Notes: generated by a model from the sequence alone, not told the origin. A stretch of DNA of 64,000 nucleotides from Flavicella marina (GCF_009193215.1 NZ_VYVA01000004.1:186001-250000); one strand, 5' to 3'; shown: positions 1-8,019, counted from the stretch's first letter. Numbers and translations: made by a program.

Positions 1-19
1 TGTTTGTGTTTTTTGGCAT
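1..19 (-). CDS. possible 5' end of a gene leaving the window on the left
   Basis: An ATG read on the minus strand at 19 opens six codons (M-P-K-N-T-N) before the window edge. It lies 20 nt downstream of a minus-strand TACCTTTG (46 to 39), which fits the Bacteroidota -7 consensus TAnnTTTG. No TTG is seen at the usual -33 distance. Too little is visible to name a product. Confidence 0.3.
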
Positions 20-90
20 GCTACTTATTTTTATAAAGCAAAGGTAATCAATACCTTTAATTGAAAAACTTATTTCTGACTGGCTAATTC

Positions 91-124
91 AAAAAAAAGG
101 TGTTACTAACAAATAGTAACACCT
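91..124 (-). terminator. rho-independent terminator of rpmH
   Basis: A perfect 10-bp stem (98-107 with 115-124) around a 7-nt loop is followed, on the minus strand, by an eight-base U run (complement of the A run 91-98). It lies 24 nt past the rpmH stop codon. Confidence 0.85.
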
Positions 125-147
125 GATTTATATGAATTATATATTCA

Positions 148-309
148 TTATTTCTTAGGTCTTGGAGCAGATGAAACTGATAATCTCTTTCTTCCTTTAG
201 CTCTTCTTCTAGCTAATACTTTACGCCCATTAGCTGAAGCCATTCTTTCTCTAAAACCGTGTTTGTTTCTTCTTTTTCTCTTCGATGGTTGGAATGTTCT
301 TTTACTCAT
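148..309 (-). CDS. rpmH: 50S ribosomal protein L34
   Basis: This 53-codon gene encodes the small basic large-subunit protein L34. The protein starts [20 protein letters not shown], the L34 signature, and has the usual Arg/Lys-rich middle ([16 protein letters not shown]); the C-terminal tail [10 protein letters not shown] is slightly longer than in proteobacterial L34. It is transcribed alone: a good promoter lies 71 nt upstream of the start and a strong terminator follows. The usual bacterial partner rnpA is not adjacent on this side. Confidence 0.96.
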   Translation of the reverse strand: MSKRTFQPSKRKRRNKHGFRERMASANGRKVLARRRAKGRKRLSVSSAPRPKK

Positions 310-379
310 TATAGTATGTGTTAAAAATCTTGTTTATTTATCATAGCTTCGGTACAAAACCATCCACTAAAAGCGTGGG

Positions 380-409
380 CAAATATACAAAACCTTTTAT
401 GTATGGCAA
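380..409 (-). promoter_or_regulatory. rpmH promoter (TTG-N19-TATATTTG)
   Basis: On the minus strand TTG (409-407) is followed after 19 nt by TATATTTG (387-380), matching the Bacteroidota primary sigma consensus TTG-N17-23-TAnnTTTG. The leader to the rpmH ATG would be about 65 nt. Confidence 0.75.
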
Positions 410-646
410 GTTGTTTTTTAAAAAAAATAAAAAAAAATGTTTTTCATTTTTTCAGTACCTCAACCCAGCATATTAAACTGTTAATTATGACAAACTTAGC
501 AATAATTAAAATAGCTGAATTACCAAATTAATAACAATTATCAATTGCCTAATAAACGAAACTTATTTGATAAAACCAGTCGTGTATAATGCCATGTTGT
601 CACCTTAAACTGTCGAGTAGGCAGAATTCTAAATTTGGTATTTTTT
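410..646. other. AT-rich intergenic stretch, nothing recognised
   Basis: This is the middle of the 388-nt gap between divergent rpmH and htpG. It contains A and T runs and no ORF, RNA fold or repeat that I can support. The flanks hold the rpmH promoter on the left and a candidate htpG promoter on the right. Confidence 0.5.
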
Positions 647-676
647 TTGACTAAGCAAAAGCATCAATATTATAAT
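647..676 (+). promoter_or_regulatory. candidate htpG promoter (TTGACT-N18-TATAAT)
   Basis: TTGACT at 647-652 and TATAAT at 671-676 are separated by 18 nt, 21 nt before the htpG start. This is a classical sigma-70 pattern, not the TAnnTTTG type used elsewhere in the window. In such AT-rich DNA a chance match is possible. Confidence 0.4.
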
Positions 677-697
677 TAATTAAATACACATATAATT

Positions 698-2611
698 ATG
701 GCAAAAGGAAACATTAATGTATCGGTAGAAAATATTTTCCCGCTGATTAAAAAATTCTTGTATTCTGATCACGAAATATTCTTACGTGAATTAATTTCAA
801 ACGCAACTGATGCGACCTCTAAGATGAAACATCTTATTGCAATGGGCGAGGCTGGTGACGAAGCTTATGGCGACCCTATCATCGAGGTAATCGCAGACAA
901 AGAAAACAAAACACTTCGCATTATCGACCAAGGTATTGGTATGAATGAGGAAGAAGTTGAAAAATACATCAATCAAATTGCCTTTTCTGGAGCTGAAGAG
1001 TTTATCGACAAATACAAAGATAAAGTAGAAGATTCTGGAATTATTGGTCATTTTGGTCTTGGTTTCTATTCTGCATTTATGGTTGCAGATAAAGTAGAAA
1101 TCATTACGAAATCTTACAAAGATGCTGCGGCAGTAAAGTGGAGCTGTGATGGTTCACCAAACTACGAAATTGAACCTGTAGAAAAAGAAGGAAGAGGTTC
1201 TGAAATTGTTTTACATATAGCTGAAGACTCTGTAGAGTTTTTAGAAGATGCTAAAATTACTGAGTTGTTGACGAAATACAATCGTTTCAACCAAATTCCT
1301 ATCAAATTCGGAACTAAAGAAATTAACGATCCTGAGTTTACTCCTCAAACTACAACAGATGCTGATGGTAAAGAAACTACTGAGCCACACAAACAAATCT
1401 CTGTTGACAACATTATCAACAATACGAATCCAGCATGGACAAAAAAGCCTTCTGATTTAGAGGCTGAAGATTACAATACTTTTTACAGAGAATTGTACCC
1501 AATGCAATTTGAAGAGCCTTTATTCAACATCCACTTAAATGTAGACTACCCATTCAACTTAACAGGTATTTTATACTTCCCTAAGTTGAATCAGAGTATG
1601 GATATTCAAAAGGACAAAATTCAATTGTACCAAAACCAAGTATTCATTACCGATAACGTAGAAGGAATTGTACCTGATTTCTTACAAATGCTAAAAGGTG
1701 TGATTGATTCTCCAGACATTCCATTGAATGTTTCTAGATCTTACTTACAGGCCGATGGTGCAGTTAAAAAGATCTCTGGATACATCACGAAAAAAATTGC
1801 AGATAAACTAACTTCTTTGTTCAAAAACAATCGTGAAGATTTCGAGCAAAAATGGAATGACATCAAAGTGATTATCGAATACGGAATGTTATCTGACGAT
1901 AAATTCTATGATAAAGCTAAAAAATTCTCTTTATTCCCAACAGTAGATGATACATTCTTTACGATTGAAGAATTGAAAGAAAAAATCAAAGCTGCTCAAA
2001 CAGACAAAGACGGAAACACGGTTGTGTTGTACGCTGCAAATAAAGAAGCACAACACGGGTACATTCAAGAAGCTAAAGAGAAAGGTTACGAAGTATTATT
2101 ACTTGACTCTCCTATTGTTTCTCACTTGATTCAAAAAATTGAAGCAAGTAACGAAAAACTTAAGTTTGCACGTGTAGATGCTGATCATATCGATAACTTG
2201 ATCAAAAAAGATGAAGAAAAAATCAGCAAGCTTACCGACGAAGAAAAAGAAGCTTTAAAACCAATTATCGAAGCGAACGTTCCTAAAGAAAGTTACACGG
2301 TACAATTAGAAGCTTTAGATTCTAATTCAAATCCTTTTAGCATTACGGTTCCTGAATTCATGAGACGTATGAAAGAAATGAGCCAGACAGGTGGAGGCGG
2401 AATGTTCGGAATGCAAAACATGCCAGAAATGTACAACTTGGTTGTAAACACGAACAACGACTTGGTAAAAGAAATCTTAGACAACAAAGACGAAGCAGTT
2501 CAAAAAGAATTGATTGGTCAAGCTTTTGATCTAGCAAAATTATCTCAAAACCTATTGCATGGTGAAGAGTTGACAAACTTTATCAAACGTAGCTATAAAA
2601 TGATCAAATAA
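698..2611 (+). CDS. htpG: molecular chaperone HtpG (Hsp90)
   Basis: Bacterial Hsp90, a cytosolic ATP-dependent chaperone dimer. The 637-aa length is normal for HtpG. The GHKL ATPase domain is clear at the N terminus: ELISNATDA (residues 31-39) supplies the catalytic Glu and the Mg-binding Asn, DQGIGM (77-82) follows, and GHFGLGFYS (117-125) forms the nucleotide lid. The middle domain contains the NVSRS-Q catalytic loop (SRSYLQ). The C-terminal dimerisation domain is preceded by a Gly/Met-rich linker (SQTGGGGMFGMQNMPEM). The gene is monocistronic, with an upstream sigma-70-like motif and a terminator 19 nt after the stop. Confidence 0.97.
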   Translation: MAKGNINVSVENIFPLIKKFLYSDHEIFLRELISNATDATSKMKHLIAMGEAGDEAYGDPIIEVIADKENKTLRIIDQGIGMNEEEVEKYINQIAFSGAEEFIDKYKDKVEDSGIIGHFGLGFYSAFMVADKVEIITKSYKDAAAVKWSCDGSPNYEIEPVEKEGRGSEIVLHIAEDSVEFLEDAKITELLTKYNRFNQIPIKFGTKEINDPEFTPQTTTDADGKETTEPHKQISVDNIINNTNPAWTKKPSDLEAEDYNTFYRELYPMQFEEPLFNIHLNVDYPFNLTGILYFPKLNQSMDIQKDKIQLYQNQVFITDNVEGIVPDFLQMLKGVIDSPDIPLNVSRSYLQADGAVKKISGYITKKIADKLTSLFKNNREDFEQKWNDIKVIIEYGMLSDDKFYDKAKKFSLFPTVDDTFFTIEELKEKIKAAQTDKDGNTVVLYAANKEAQHGYIQEAKEKGYEVLLLDSPIVSHLIQKIEASNEKLKFARVDADHIDNLIKKDEEKISKLTDEEKEALKPIIEANVPKESYTVQLEALDSNSNPFSITVPEFMRRMKEMSQTGGGGMFGMQNMPEMYNLVVNTNNDLVKEILDNKDEAVQKELIGQAFDLAKLSQNLLHGEELTNFIKRSYKMIK

Positions 2612-2629
2612 TAGCTAACACATACTTCT

Positions 2630-2669
2630 AAAAGTCGTCAATACACCTGTTGTTTTGGCGACTTTTTTT
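2630..2669 (+). terminator. htpG terminator
   Basis: AAAAGTCG (2630-2637) pairs with CGACTTTT (2659-2666) and the T run continues to 2669. The 21-nt loop can pair further internally. Confidence 0.75.
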
Positions 2670-2679
2670 ATGGATGTTG

Positions 2680-2697
2680 CCCAAAATTAATTTTGGG
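2680..2697. repeat. 18-bp perfect palindrome
   Basis: CCCAAAATTAATTTTGGG is a perfect palindrome located between the htpG terminator and the tandem repeat array. No adjacent gene start explains it as an operator; it may be part of the repetitive element that occupies this gap. Confidence 0.6.
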
Positions 2698-2797
2698 TCG
2701 GTCTTTTGTCACTCGCTTTTTTGTGTTTCTGTATCAAAATCAAAAAAAGAACTCAAAAAATGCCGCAATCCCTAACACTAAGAAAAAGGTAAAAGTG

Positions 2798-2923
2798 CAC
2801 TGGGCTTATCAAGACCAAAAGGACACTGAGCTTGTCGAAACCAAAAGAACACTGAGCTTATTGAAATAAATAAACACTGAACTTGTCGAAACAAAAAGGA
2901 CACTGAGCTTGTCGAAGTACCCT
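2798..2923 (+). repeat. tandem array of five 26-bp units
   Basis: Five units start at 2798, 2824, 2850, 2875 and 2901 (spacing 26, 26, 25, 26). Each begins with CACTGAGCTTGTCGAA or a one- to four-base variant and continues with an A-rich tail. The core is the same sequence found in the loops of dispersed hairpins at 41.6, 49.0, 49.2 and 55.7 kb. The remainder of the 394-nt gap (2612-3005) holds the htpG terminator, an 18-bp palindrome, and a TACATTTG -7 candidate at 2974-2981 for the next gene. Confidence 0.85.
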
Positions 2924-3005
2924 AATCCTAAAAACCTTCTAGCAACTAAATACATTTATCCGTAATAATAATTTACATTTGCAGCTGCTATAAGAAATAA
3001 AAAAA

Positions 3006-3446
3006 ATGTTTAGCAAAGACGAAGCTGCAGTATTAAGAAAACACTTTTGGACAAGCTATGGGAAATCATTTCCTAGAAAATGGCTTTTGTACAATACTAA
3101 AATCAAAGGATTTGGTTTTAAATTTTACGCGGATAATAAAACCGCAATGGTTGTACTGGATATTGAACCCAACAGTGAAACCAAAAGAGAATTACTATAC
3201 CAACAAGTTGCCGCTTTGAAAACTGTCACCGAAGAGACCTACTTACCTGAAGTAATTTTTGACGAAAACCATCGCTTAGATTCAGGAAAGATAATCTCAA
3301 GAATTTATGTACAACTCGATGAGAAATTTAGTATTTACAATAAAAACACTTGGGGAGTTGCATTTGATTTTTTCAACAAAAACATGACGCAATTTGAGCT
3401 TTGGTTTTACGAGTTTGAAGACTTTATTAAACAAGCAGATATATAA
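3006..3446 (+). CDS. DUF4268-like protein of unknown function
   Basis: A 146-aa soluble protein with no signal peptide or membrane segment. The N-terminal pattern (LRKHFWTSYGKSFPRKWLLY) and the length recall DUF4268 proteins, which are common in Bacteroidota and related to nuclease-associated domains, but I can point to no catalytic motif. The start at 3006 sits 24 nt after a TACATTTG element (2974-2981). coaD follows 73 nt downstream behind its own -7 candidate, so the two need not be cotranscribed. Confidence 0.7.
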   Translation: MFSKDEAAVLRKHFWTSYGKSFPRKWLLYNTKIKGFGFKFYADNKTAMVVLDIEPNSETKRELLYQQVAALKTVTEETYLPEVIFDENHRLDSGKIISRIYVQLDEKFSIYNKNTWGVAFDFFNKNMTQFELWFYEFEDFIKQADI

Positions 3447-3489
3447 TATTTAGAAAACACCACTTCAAGAATTATTCTAGAATAAACAG

Positions 3490-3497
3490 TATCTTTG
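3490..3497 (+). promoter_or_regulatory. candidate coaD -7 element
   Basis: TATCTTTG matches TAnnTTTG and ends 22 nt before the coaD ATG. No TTG is seen at the -33 distance. Confidence 0.45.
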
Positions 3498-3519
3498 ATT
3501 ACAGACAACGATAGATCTT

Positions 3520-3972
3520 ATGAAAAAAGCAGTATTTCCTGGTTCTTTTGACCCAATTACGAATGGACATGTAGACATCATTAATAGAGCCTTGCCTTTA
3601 TTTGATGAAATTGTAATTGCAATTGGTATCAATGCCGACAAGAAATATATGTTTTCACTAGAAGAAAGAACTGAATTCATAAAAAAAACATTCACAAACG
3701 AAGCGAAAATCTCTATAAGTACTTACCAGGGCTTAACCGTTGATTACTGTAAAAGCATCCATGCAGATTTTATTTTAAGAGGATTGAGAAACCCTGCGGA
3801 TTTTGAATTCGAAAAAGCCATTGCAATAGCAAACAGAAAACTATCTGGAATAGAAACTGTATTTCTACTTACAAGCGCAGAAACATCATACATCAGCTCT
3901 AGTATTGTTCGTGACATTATTAGAAACAGTGGAGATGCAAGTATATTGGTTCCGAAAAGTGTTCTAGAATAA
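3520..3972 (+). CDS. coaD: phosphopantetheine adenylyltransferase
   Basis: Catalyses the fourth step of coenzyme A synthesis, adenylylation of 4'-phosphopantetheine to dephospho-CoA. The 150-aa protein carries the nucleotidyltransferase signature at its start (GSFDPITNGHVDII, with the TxGH motif at 14-17) and the conserved RGLRNPADFEFE and YISSSIVR segments. The length is slightly short for the family (about 155-165 aa) but the fold elements are all present. It converges on the DedA gene with two bases between the stop codons. Confidence 0.96.
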   Translation: MKKAVFPGSFDPITNGHVDIINRALPLFDEIVIAIGINADKKYMFSLEERTEFIKKTFTNEAKISISTYQGLTVDYCKSIHADFILRGLRNPADFEFEKAIAIANRKLSGIETVFLLTSAETSYISSSIVRDIIRNSGDASILVPKSVLE

Positions 3973-3990
3973 ATTTACACCAGTGTAAAT
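3973..3990. terminator. possible bidirectional hairpin between convergent genes
   Basis: ATTTACAC (3973-3980) pairs with GTGTAAAT (3983-3990). It overlaps the stop codon of the minus-strand gene and follows the coaD stop. There is no long U run on either strand, so termination is uncertain. Confidence 0.35.
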
Positions 3991-4583
3991 AGAAACATGG
4001 CATACAAGCCAAATCGAACAAAACGAAACAGTCCTAAATACAATACCCATTTAAAAGGGTAACTAGTAATTCCACAAATCATTAATACAATGGAAAAAGG
4101 AACAGGTAGCAAAGCCGAAATCACTACGAAAAAGCCTCCCCATTTTTTCAAATTTTTAAACAACTCGGCATACTTTCGAGTAACCCATTCATGTATCTTT
4201 GGAATATGGATCAATTTAGCTCCAATAAAATAAGAAATCAACCCACCAATATAAGACAAACCTGCTAATAAGAACGTCAACAACCAAGGATTTACTCCAA
4301 TATCATCCCCTAATTCTTTTGTCCATACTATAAAAAAATCTGGTGGCAACAATCCTAAAAAAGATTCGGAAAACACAAAGATTACAAAGACCATCCATGC
4401 ATCTACCGTATCAACAATTAGTGCAAAAACCTCTTTTAAAGTTATTACAAACTTTTCAAGTAAAAACATCGCCCCAAAAAAGACTGCCAACACCAAGCCA
4501 AGCTTTAACAGATTTCTTCCTAGAAACTGAAATAACCCAGACCTATTTAAGTATTGATAATATAAATTTAGGTATCGTTGCAT
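3975..4583 (-). CDS. DedA/VTT-family membrane protein
   Basis: Predicted inner-membrane protein of 202 aa with four to five hydrophobic segments. The central block (ESFLGLLPPDFFIVW, then GGLISYFIGAKL, then ISALLPVPFSIVLMICG) resembles the VTT/SNARE-associated domain of DedA proteins, implicated in lipid scrambling and membrane homeostasis. I use the ATG at 4583 (MQRYLNLYY) in place of an upstream TTG at 4589. It lies 6 nt after the sulP stop codon and is probably cotranscribed with it. Substrate unknown. Confidence 0.75.
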   Translation of the reverse strand: MQRYLNLYYQYLNRSGLFQFLGRNLLKLGLVLAVFFGAMFLLEKFVITLKEVFALIVDTVDAWMVFVIFVFSESFLGLLPPDFFIVWTKELGDDIGVNPWLLTFLLAGLSYIGGLISYFIGAKLIHIPKIHEWVTRKYAELFKNLKKWGGFFVVISALLPVPFSIVLMICGITSYPFKWVLYLGLFRFVRFGLYAMFLFTLV

Positions 4584-4589
4584 ATTCAA

Positions 4590-6245
4590 TTACTTTGCAT
4601 GTATTCCTTTGGTAAATCTTTCAGGATCTGCAGCCAAATGATAGCGAGGGTCATCGATATCATGAATAATCAATTCATTGAACTTTTCATCACCTTTGGT
4701 AAGCAATATCTTACACTCTTCACTAAGATGTTTTAATTTTATTGATTTACCTGCTTCTTCGTATTTACCAACAATATTAGAAATCGCCTCAATAGCCGAA
4801 TGATCACTTACTCTAGACTCTACGAAATCAATTTCTACTTTTTCTGGATCATTCTTAACATCAAATTTCTCTAAAAAGCCAGAAACCGAACCAAAGAATA
4901 ACGGCCCCCAAATTTCGTAAGTTTTCGTACCATCTTCTTGCATACGTTTACGAGCTCTAATTTTTGTAGCATTCTCCCAAGCAAATACCAAAGCAGAAAT
5001 TATCACCCCTACAAACACCGCAATTGCCAAATCAAAAAACACCGTAACTGCTGATACAATTATCAATACCACGGCATCCGCAACCGGAATTTTTCTTAAG
5101 ATTCTAAAACTTGACCATGCAAATGTTTCGATCACCATCATAAACATTACACCCACCAATGCAGCGATTGGCACCTGCTCAATATATTTATCAGTAAACA
5201 ATATAAAAGTTAGTAACGTCAACGCCATCATAATACCAGACAAGCGGCCTCTACCACCTGCATTGATATTGATTACTGTTTGACCAATCATACCACAACC
5301 ACCTGTTCCACCGAACAAACCACTTACGATATTACCAGCACCTTGAGCGACACACTCTCTATTTCCATTCCCTCTAGTTTCTGTCAAATCATCTACTAAA
5401 TTCATAGTCATAAGAGACTCTATCAATCCAACTGATGCTGCCAAAAATGCATATGGAAGAATAAATTTAAAGGTATCTAAATTAAAAGGAAGGTTTTGCC
5501 AAAGTTCTTTATTTGGTGTAGGAAACTCTCCTTTTAAACCATCACCACCACCTTCAATAATATAAGAACCAACTGTACTAACATCTAAACCACCAAAGAT
5601 TACGATTGCAGTTGTCACCAAAATAGCAGTCAAAGCAGCTGGAATTTTAGTAGTAACTTTGGGTAACAACCAAATAATAGCCATTGTTAAACCTACCAAG
5701 CCAAGCATGGTATATAATTCTGCTCCTTGCATTGGTATATTCAAGTATTGCTTTACTCCATCTGCTGCGATGCTCATTTCTTTATGAGAAAACATACGAA
5801 CTTGAGCCATGAAAATCACAATTGCCAAACCATTTACAAACCCCATCATTACTGGATGTGGTATCAAACGAACAAAGCGACCAAGTTTTAATACTCCTGC
5901 CCCTATCTGAATAACTCCCATCAATACAACGGCAGCTAACAAATAATAATATCCCATGTTCTCGATTGGCTGATCAAACAACATTCCTTTAGAATGCCCT
6001 TCAGAAATCATATGCACAAAAATTACAGCTACAGCACCTGCCGCACCAGAAATCAAACCGGGTCTACCACCAAAAACAGCGGTGATCAATCCTATCATAA
6101 ATGCACCTGAAAGTGCAACCAAAGGATCAATTTGTGCCACAAAAGCAAATGCTACAACTTCGGGAATCATTGCCAATGAAACCGTAATTCCTGCGAAAAT
6201 ATCATCTTTCGGGTTCTGTGCTATTTTTCTAATAAAACTTGTCAT
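4590..6245 (-). CDS. SulP (SLC26) family anion transporter with STAS domain
   Basis: An inner-membrane anion transporter or channel of 551 aa. The N-terminal region (DDIFAGITVSLAMIPEVVAFAFVAQIDP) is the SulP signature, followed by about a dozen hydrophobic segments and a C-terminal cytosolic STAS domain (about 440-551). Members move sulfate, bicarbonate (cyanobacterial BicA) or dicarboxylates; the length and STAS layout fit BicA-like proteins, but the substrate cannot be read from sequence. The ATG at 6245 is chosen because the longer TTG reading (6281) extends into the promoter -7 element. A DedA gene follows 6 nt downstream. Confidence 0.9.
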   Translation of the reverse strand: MTSFIRKIAQNPKDDIFAGITVSLAMIPEVVAFAFVAQIDPLVALSGAFMIGLITAVFGGRPGLISGAAGAVAVIFVHMISEGHSKGMLFDQPIENMGYYYLLAAVVLMGVIQIGAGVLKLGRFVRLIPHPVMMGFVNGLAIVIFMAQVRMFSHKEMSIAADGVKQYLNIPMQGAELYTMLGLVGLTMAIIWLLPKVTTKIPAALTAILVTTAIVIFGGLDVSTVGSYIIEGGGDGLKGEFPTPNKELWQNLPFNLDTFKFILPYAFLAASVGLIESLMTMNLVDDLTETRGNGNRECVAQGAGNIVSGLFGGTGGCGMIGQTVININAGGRGRLSGIMMALTLLTFILFTDKYIEQVPIAALVGVMFMMVIETFAWSSFRILRKIPVADAVVLIIVSAVTVFFDLAIAVFVGVIISALVFAWENATKIRARKRMQEDGTKTYEIWGPLFFGSVSGFLEKFDVKNDPEKVEIDFVESRVSDHSAIEAISNIVGKYEEAGKSIKLKHLSEECKILLTKGDEKFNELIIHDIDDPRYHLAADPERFTKGIHAK

Positions 6246-6267
6246 TTCTCTGTCATTTTTTGAATTG

Positions 6268-6297
6268 CAAAAGTACAGCAATTATTTACATTGACAA
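6268..6297 (-). promoter_or_regulatory. sulP promoter (TTG-N19-TACTTTTG)
   Basis: Minus-strand TTG (6297-6295) is followed after 19 nt by TACTTTTG (6275-6268), 22 nt upstream of the sulP ATG. This is an exact match to the Bacteroidota promoter consensus. Confidence 0.75.
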
Positions 6298-6373
6298 TGT
6301 CTAAGTTTTAAAAACAAAGCACTAGTAATTTCAAGTGTTCGTCGACCATAGACAACCACAATTTTTAATAAAA

Positions 6374-6955
6374 CTAAAACAGCAATTTTATGTTAGGGTA
6401 CGTATTTTTCAATGCCAAATCAATATCCAAGCTGTTTTTAAAACAAACATTGGTTATTCCTTCTTCTGTTTGTGGAATCAACTCCCCTTCAAATTCAGTT
6501 TTCATTTCAAACCAATAGGTGACCTTTAAGCGTAACTCCTCATTATAAGAAAAAGCATGGTATGTGGTTTCTAAACGTTTCACAACACTCAAACCTTCAA
6601 TACCGCATTCTTCTTCAACCTCTCTCACTGCAGCAACTTCTCTTTTTTCGCCTTTTTCAATATGTCCTTTTGGTAAATCCCACTTATCGAATCGATATAT
6701 AAACAAAATTTCACTTTTTGAATTATACACTTTACCACCAGCTGCTTCAATAACTCTGAAGTTTTCTTGAAAACGTGACCAATCTTTTGCTAAATTACTT
6801 GACTGTAAATAAACGCCATGCACTGAAGATTCTAACAAGCGCTCTTGAAGTTTATCAAAATTAATAGCATCAAAATTATAGACTTCAAAATTATTTGATT
6901 CTTCGATAGATTCTGTAATGATAATTGGCTTATCATTCATAAAAACTTTATACAT
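6374..6955 (-). CDS. Nudix hydrolase
   Basis: A 193-aa protein of the Nudix superfamily, which hydrolyses nucleoside diphosphates linked to another moiety. The Nudix box GX5EX7REUXEEXGU is complete (GHIEKGEKREVAAVREVEEE, then CG). The N-terminal 60 or so residues are a family-specific extension. The start is ambiguous: ATG at 6955 (MYKVF), ATG at 6940 (MNDKP), or an upstream ATG at 7039 that would lie inside pyrE; I take 6955 because a minus-strand TATCTTTG (6981-6974) lies 18 nt upstream of it. The gene is divergent from pyrE with start codons only 7 nt apart. Substrate unknown. Confidence 0.88.
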   Translation of the reverse strand: MYKVFMNDKPIIITESIEESNNFEVYNFDAINFDKLQERLLESSVHGVYLQSSNLAKDWSRFQENFRVIEAAGGKVYNSKSEILFIYRFDKWDLPKGHIEKGEKREVAAVREVEEECGIEGLSVVKRLETTYHAFSYNEELRLKVTYWFEMKTEFEGELIPQTEEGITNVCFKNSLDIDLALKNTYPNIKLLF

Positions 6956-6981
6956 TTGCATCATGATTTTGAACAAAGATA
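6951..6981. promoter_or_regulatory. overlapping divergent -7 elements for pyrE and the Nudix gene
   Basis: Plus strand: TACATTTG at 6951-6958, with TTG at 6925-6927 (spacer 23), pointing to pyrE. Minus strand: TATCTTTG at 6981-6974, pointing to the Nudix gene. The predicted start sites fall between the two elements and the two transcripts would overlap by a few bases. Confidence 0.5.
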
Positions 6982-7604
6982 CAGCAAATGCTACAGCCAA
7001 ATTGCTTTTACAGATCAAAGCAATAAAATTAGAACCCAAAGAACCTTTTACTTGGGCATCAGGATGGAAATCTCCTATCTATTGTGACAATAGAATAACG
7101 CTTTCTTACCCACCTATACGTAATTTCTTGAAAGAAAACATGGCAAAAACCATTGTAGAGAAATATGGTAAACCAGATGTAATTGCTGGTGTTGCTACAG
7201 GAGCAATTGCTATAGGCGTATTGGTAGCACAAGAGCTTGGAGTACCATTTGTTTATGTGAGACCGGAAGCTAAAAAACACGGACGTCAAAATCAGATTGA
7301 AGGGTTTTTAGAAACAGGAAGCAACGTTGTTGTGGTTGAAGATTTAATTAGTACAGGTAAAAGTAGTTTACTTGCTGTCGATGCATTAAATGCCGCAGAT
7401 GTAAACATCAAAGGAATGATTGCTATTTTCACATATGGATTTGATGTTGCTGCTGAAAATTTCAAAAATGCCAATGTAGACCTAACAACATTAAGCAATT
7501 ACGACCATCTACTTGAGCAAGCTCACAAAGACAATTATATTTCTAAAAAGGAATTAGACACTTTATCTGAATGGAGAGAATCTCCAAGTACTTGGAATCA
7601 ATAA
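6963..7604 (+). CDS. pyrE: orotate phosphoribosyltransferase
   Basis: Converts orotate and PRPP to OMP in de novo pyrimidine synthesis. The 213-aa protein (MILNKDTANATAKLLLQIKA) contains TWASGWKSPIYCDNR near the N terminus and the PRPP-binding loop VVVVEDLISTGKSSL. I start at the ATG at 6963; the longer reading from 6918 overlaps the divergent Nudix gene and its own -7 element. With the -7 ending at 6958 the mRNA would have almost no leader. An SRPBCC gene follows 18 nt downstream, probably in the same operon. Confidence 0.95.
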   Translation: MILNKDTANATAKLLLQIKAIKLEPKEPFTWASGWKSPIYCDNRITLSYPPIRNFLKENMAKTIVEKYGKPDVIAGVATGAIAIGVLVAQELGVPFVYVRPEAKKHGRQNQIEGFLETGSNVVVVEDLISTGKSSLLAVDALNAADVNIKGMIAIFTYGFDVAAENFKNANVDLTTLSNYDHLLEQAHKDNYISKKELDTLSEWRESPSTWNQ

Positions 7605-7622
7605 CAACATTAAACGATTTTT

Positions 7623-8012
7623 ATGAAATTAGAAAGTAGAAAAGTCGGAGTATCTAAATCAGCCTCTTCTGTTTATACCACATTAGAAAACTTAGCCTCA
7701 TACGAGGGATTGATGCCAGAGAGTATAGAGAAATTTGAAATCGATGGTGATTCATTTATTTTTGGGTTGAAAGGAATGCCAGAAATCAGATTGGTATTAA
7801 AAGAAAAAACTCCTAGTTCAAAAATTGTGTTGGGTGCTGCAAGTAGCAAGATGCCTTTCACGCTAGAAGTAGTGATTGACGAAGTTAACGAGCAGTCTTC
7901 TGAAGTTCAAATGTTTTTTGAAGGAACTTTCAATCCTATGGTTAGCATGATGGTGAAAAAACCGTTAACAAAATTTATTGAAACATTGATCGATAATATC
8001 GAAAAATTATAA
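7623..8012 (+). CDS. SRPBCC-fold (START-like) protein
   Basis: A 129-aa soluble protein. The pattern of a short N-terminal strand (RKVGVSKSASSVYTTLENLASYEGLMPESIEKFEIDGD), a beta-rich middle and a long C-terminal helix (MMVKKPLTKFIETLIDNIEKL) fits the SRPBCC ligand-binding fold. It lies 18 nt behind pyrE and is probably cotranscribed. The ligand is unknown; nothing in the sequence indicates an enzyme active site. Confidence 0.7.
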   Translation: MKLESRKVGVSKSASSVYTTLENLASYEGLMPESIEKFEIDGDSFIFGLKGMPEIRLVLKEKTPSSKIVLGAASSKMPFTLEVVIDEVNEQSSEVQMFFEGTFNPMVSMMVKKPLTKFIETLIDNIEKL

Positions 8013-8019
8013 ATTTAAT

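Noticed and set aside
2798-2923. CRISPR-like array
   Set aside because: The units are contiguous tandem repeats with A-rich tails, not direct repeats separated by unique spacers, and no cas genes are present.
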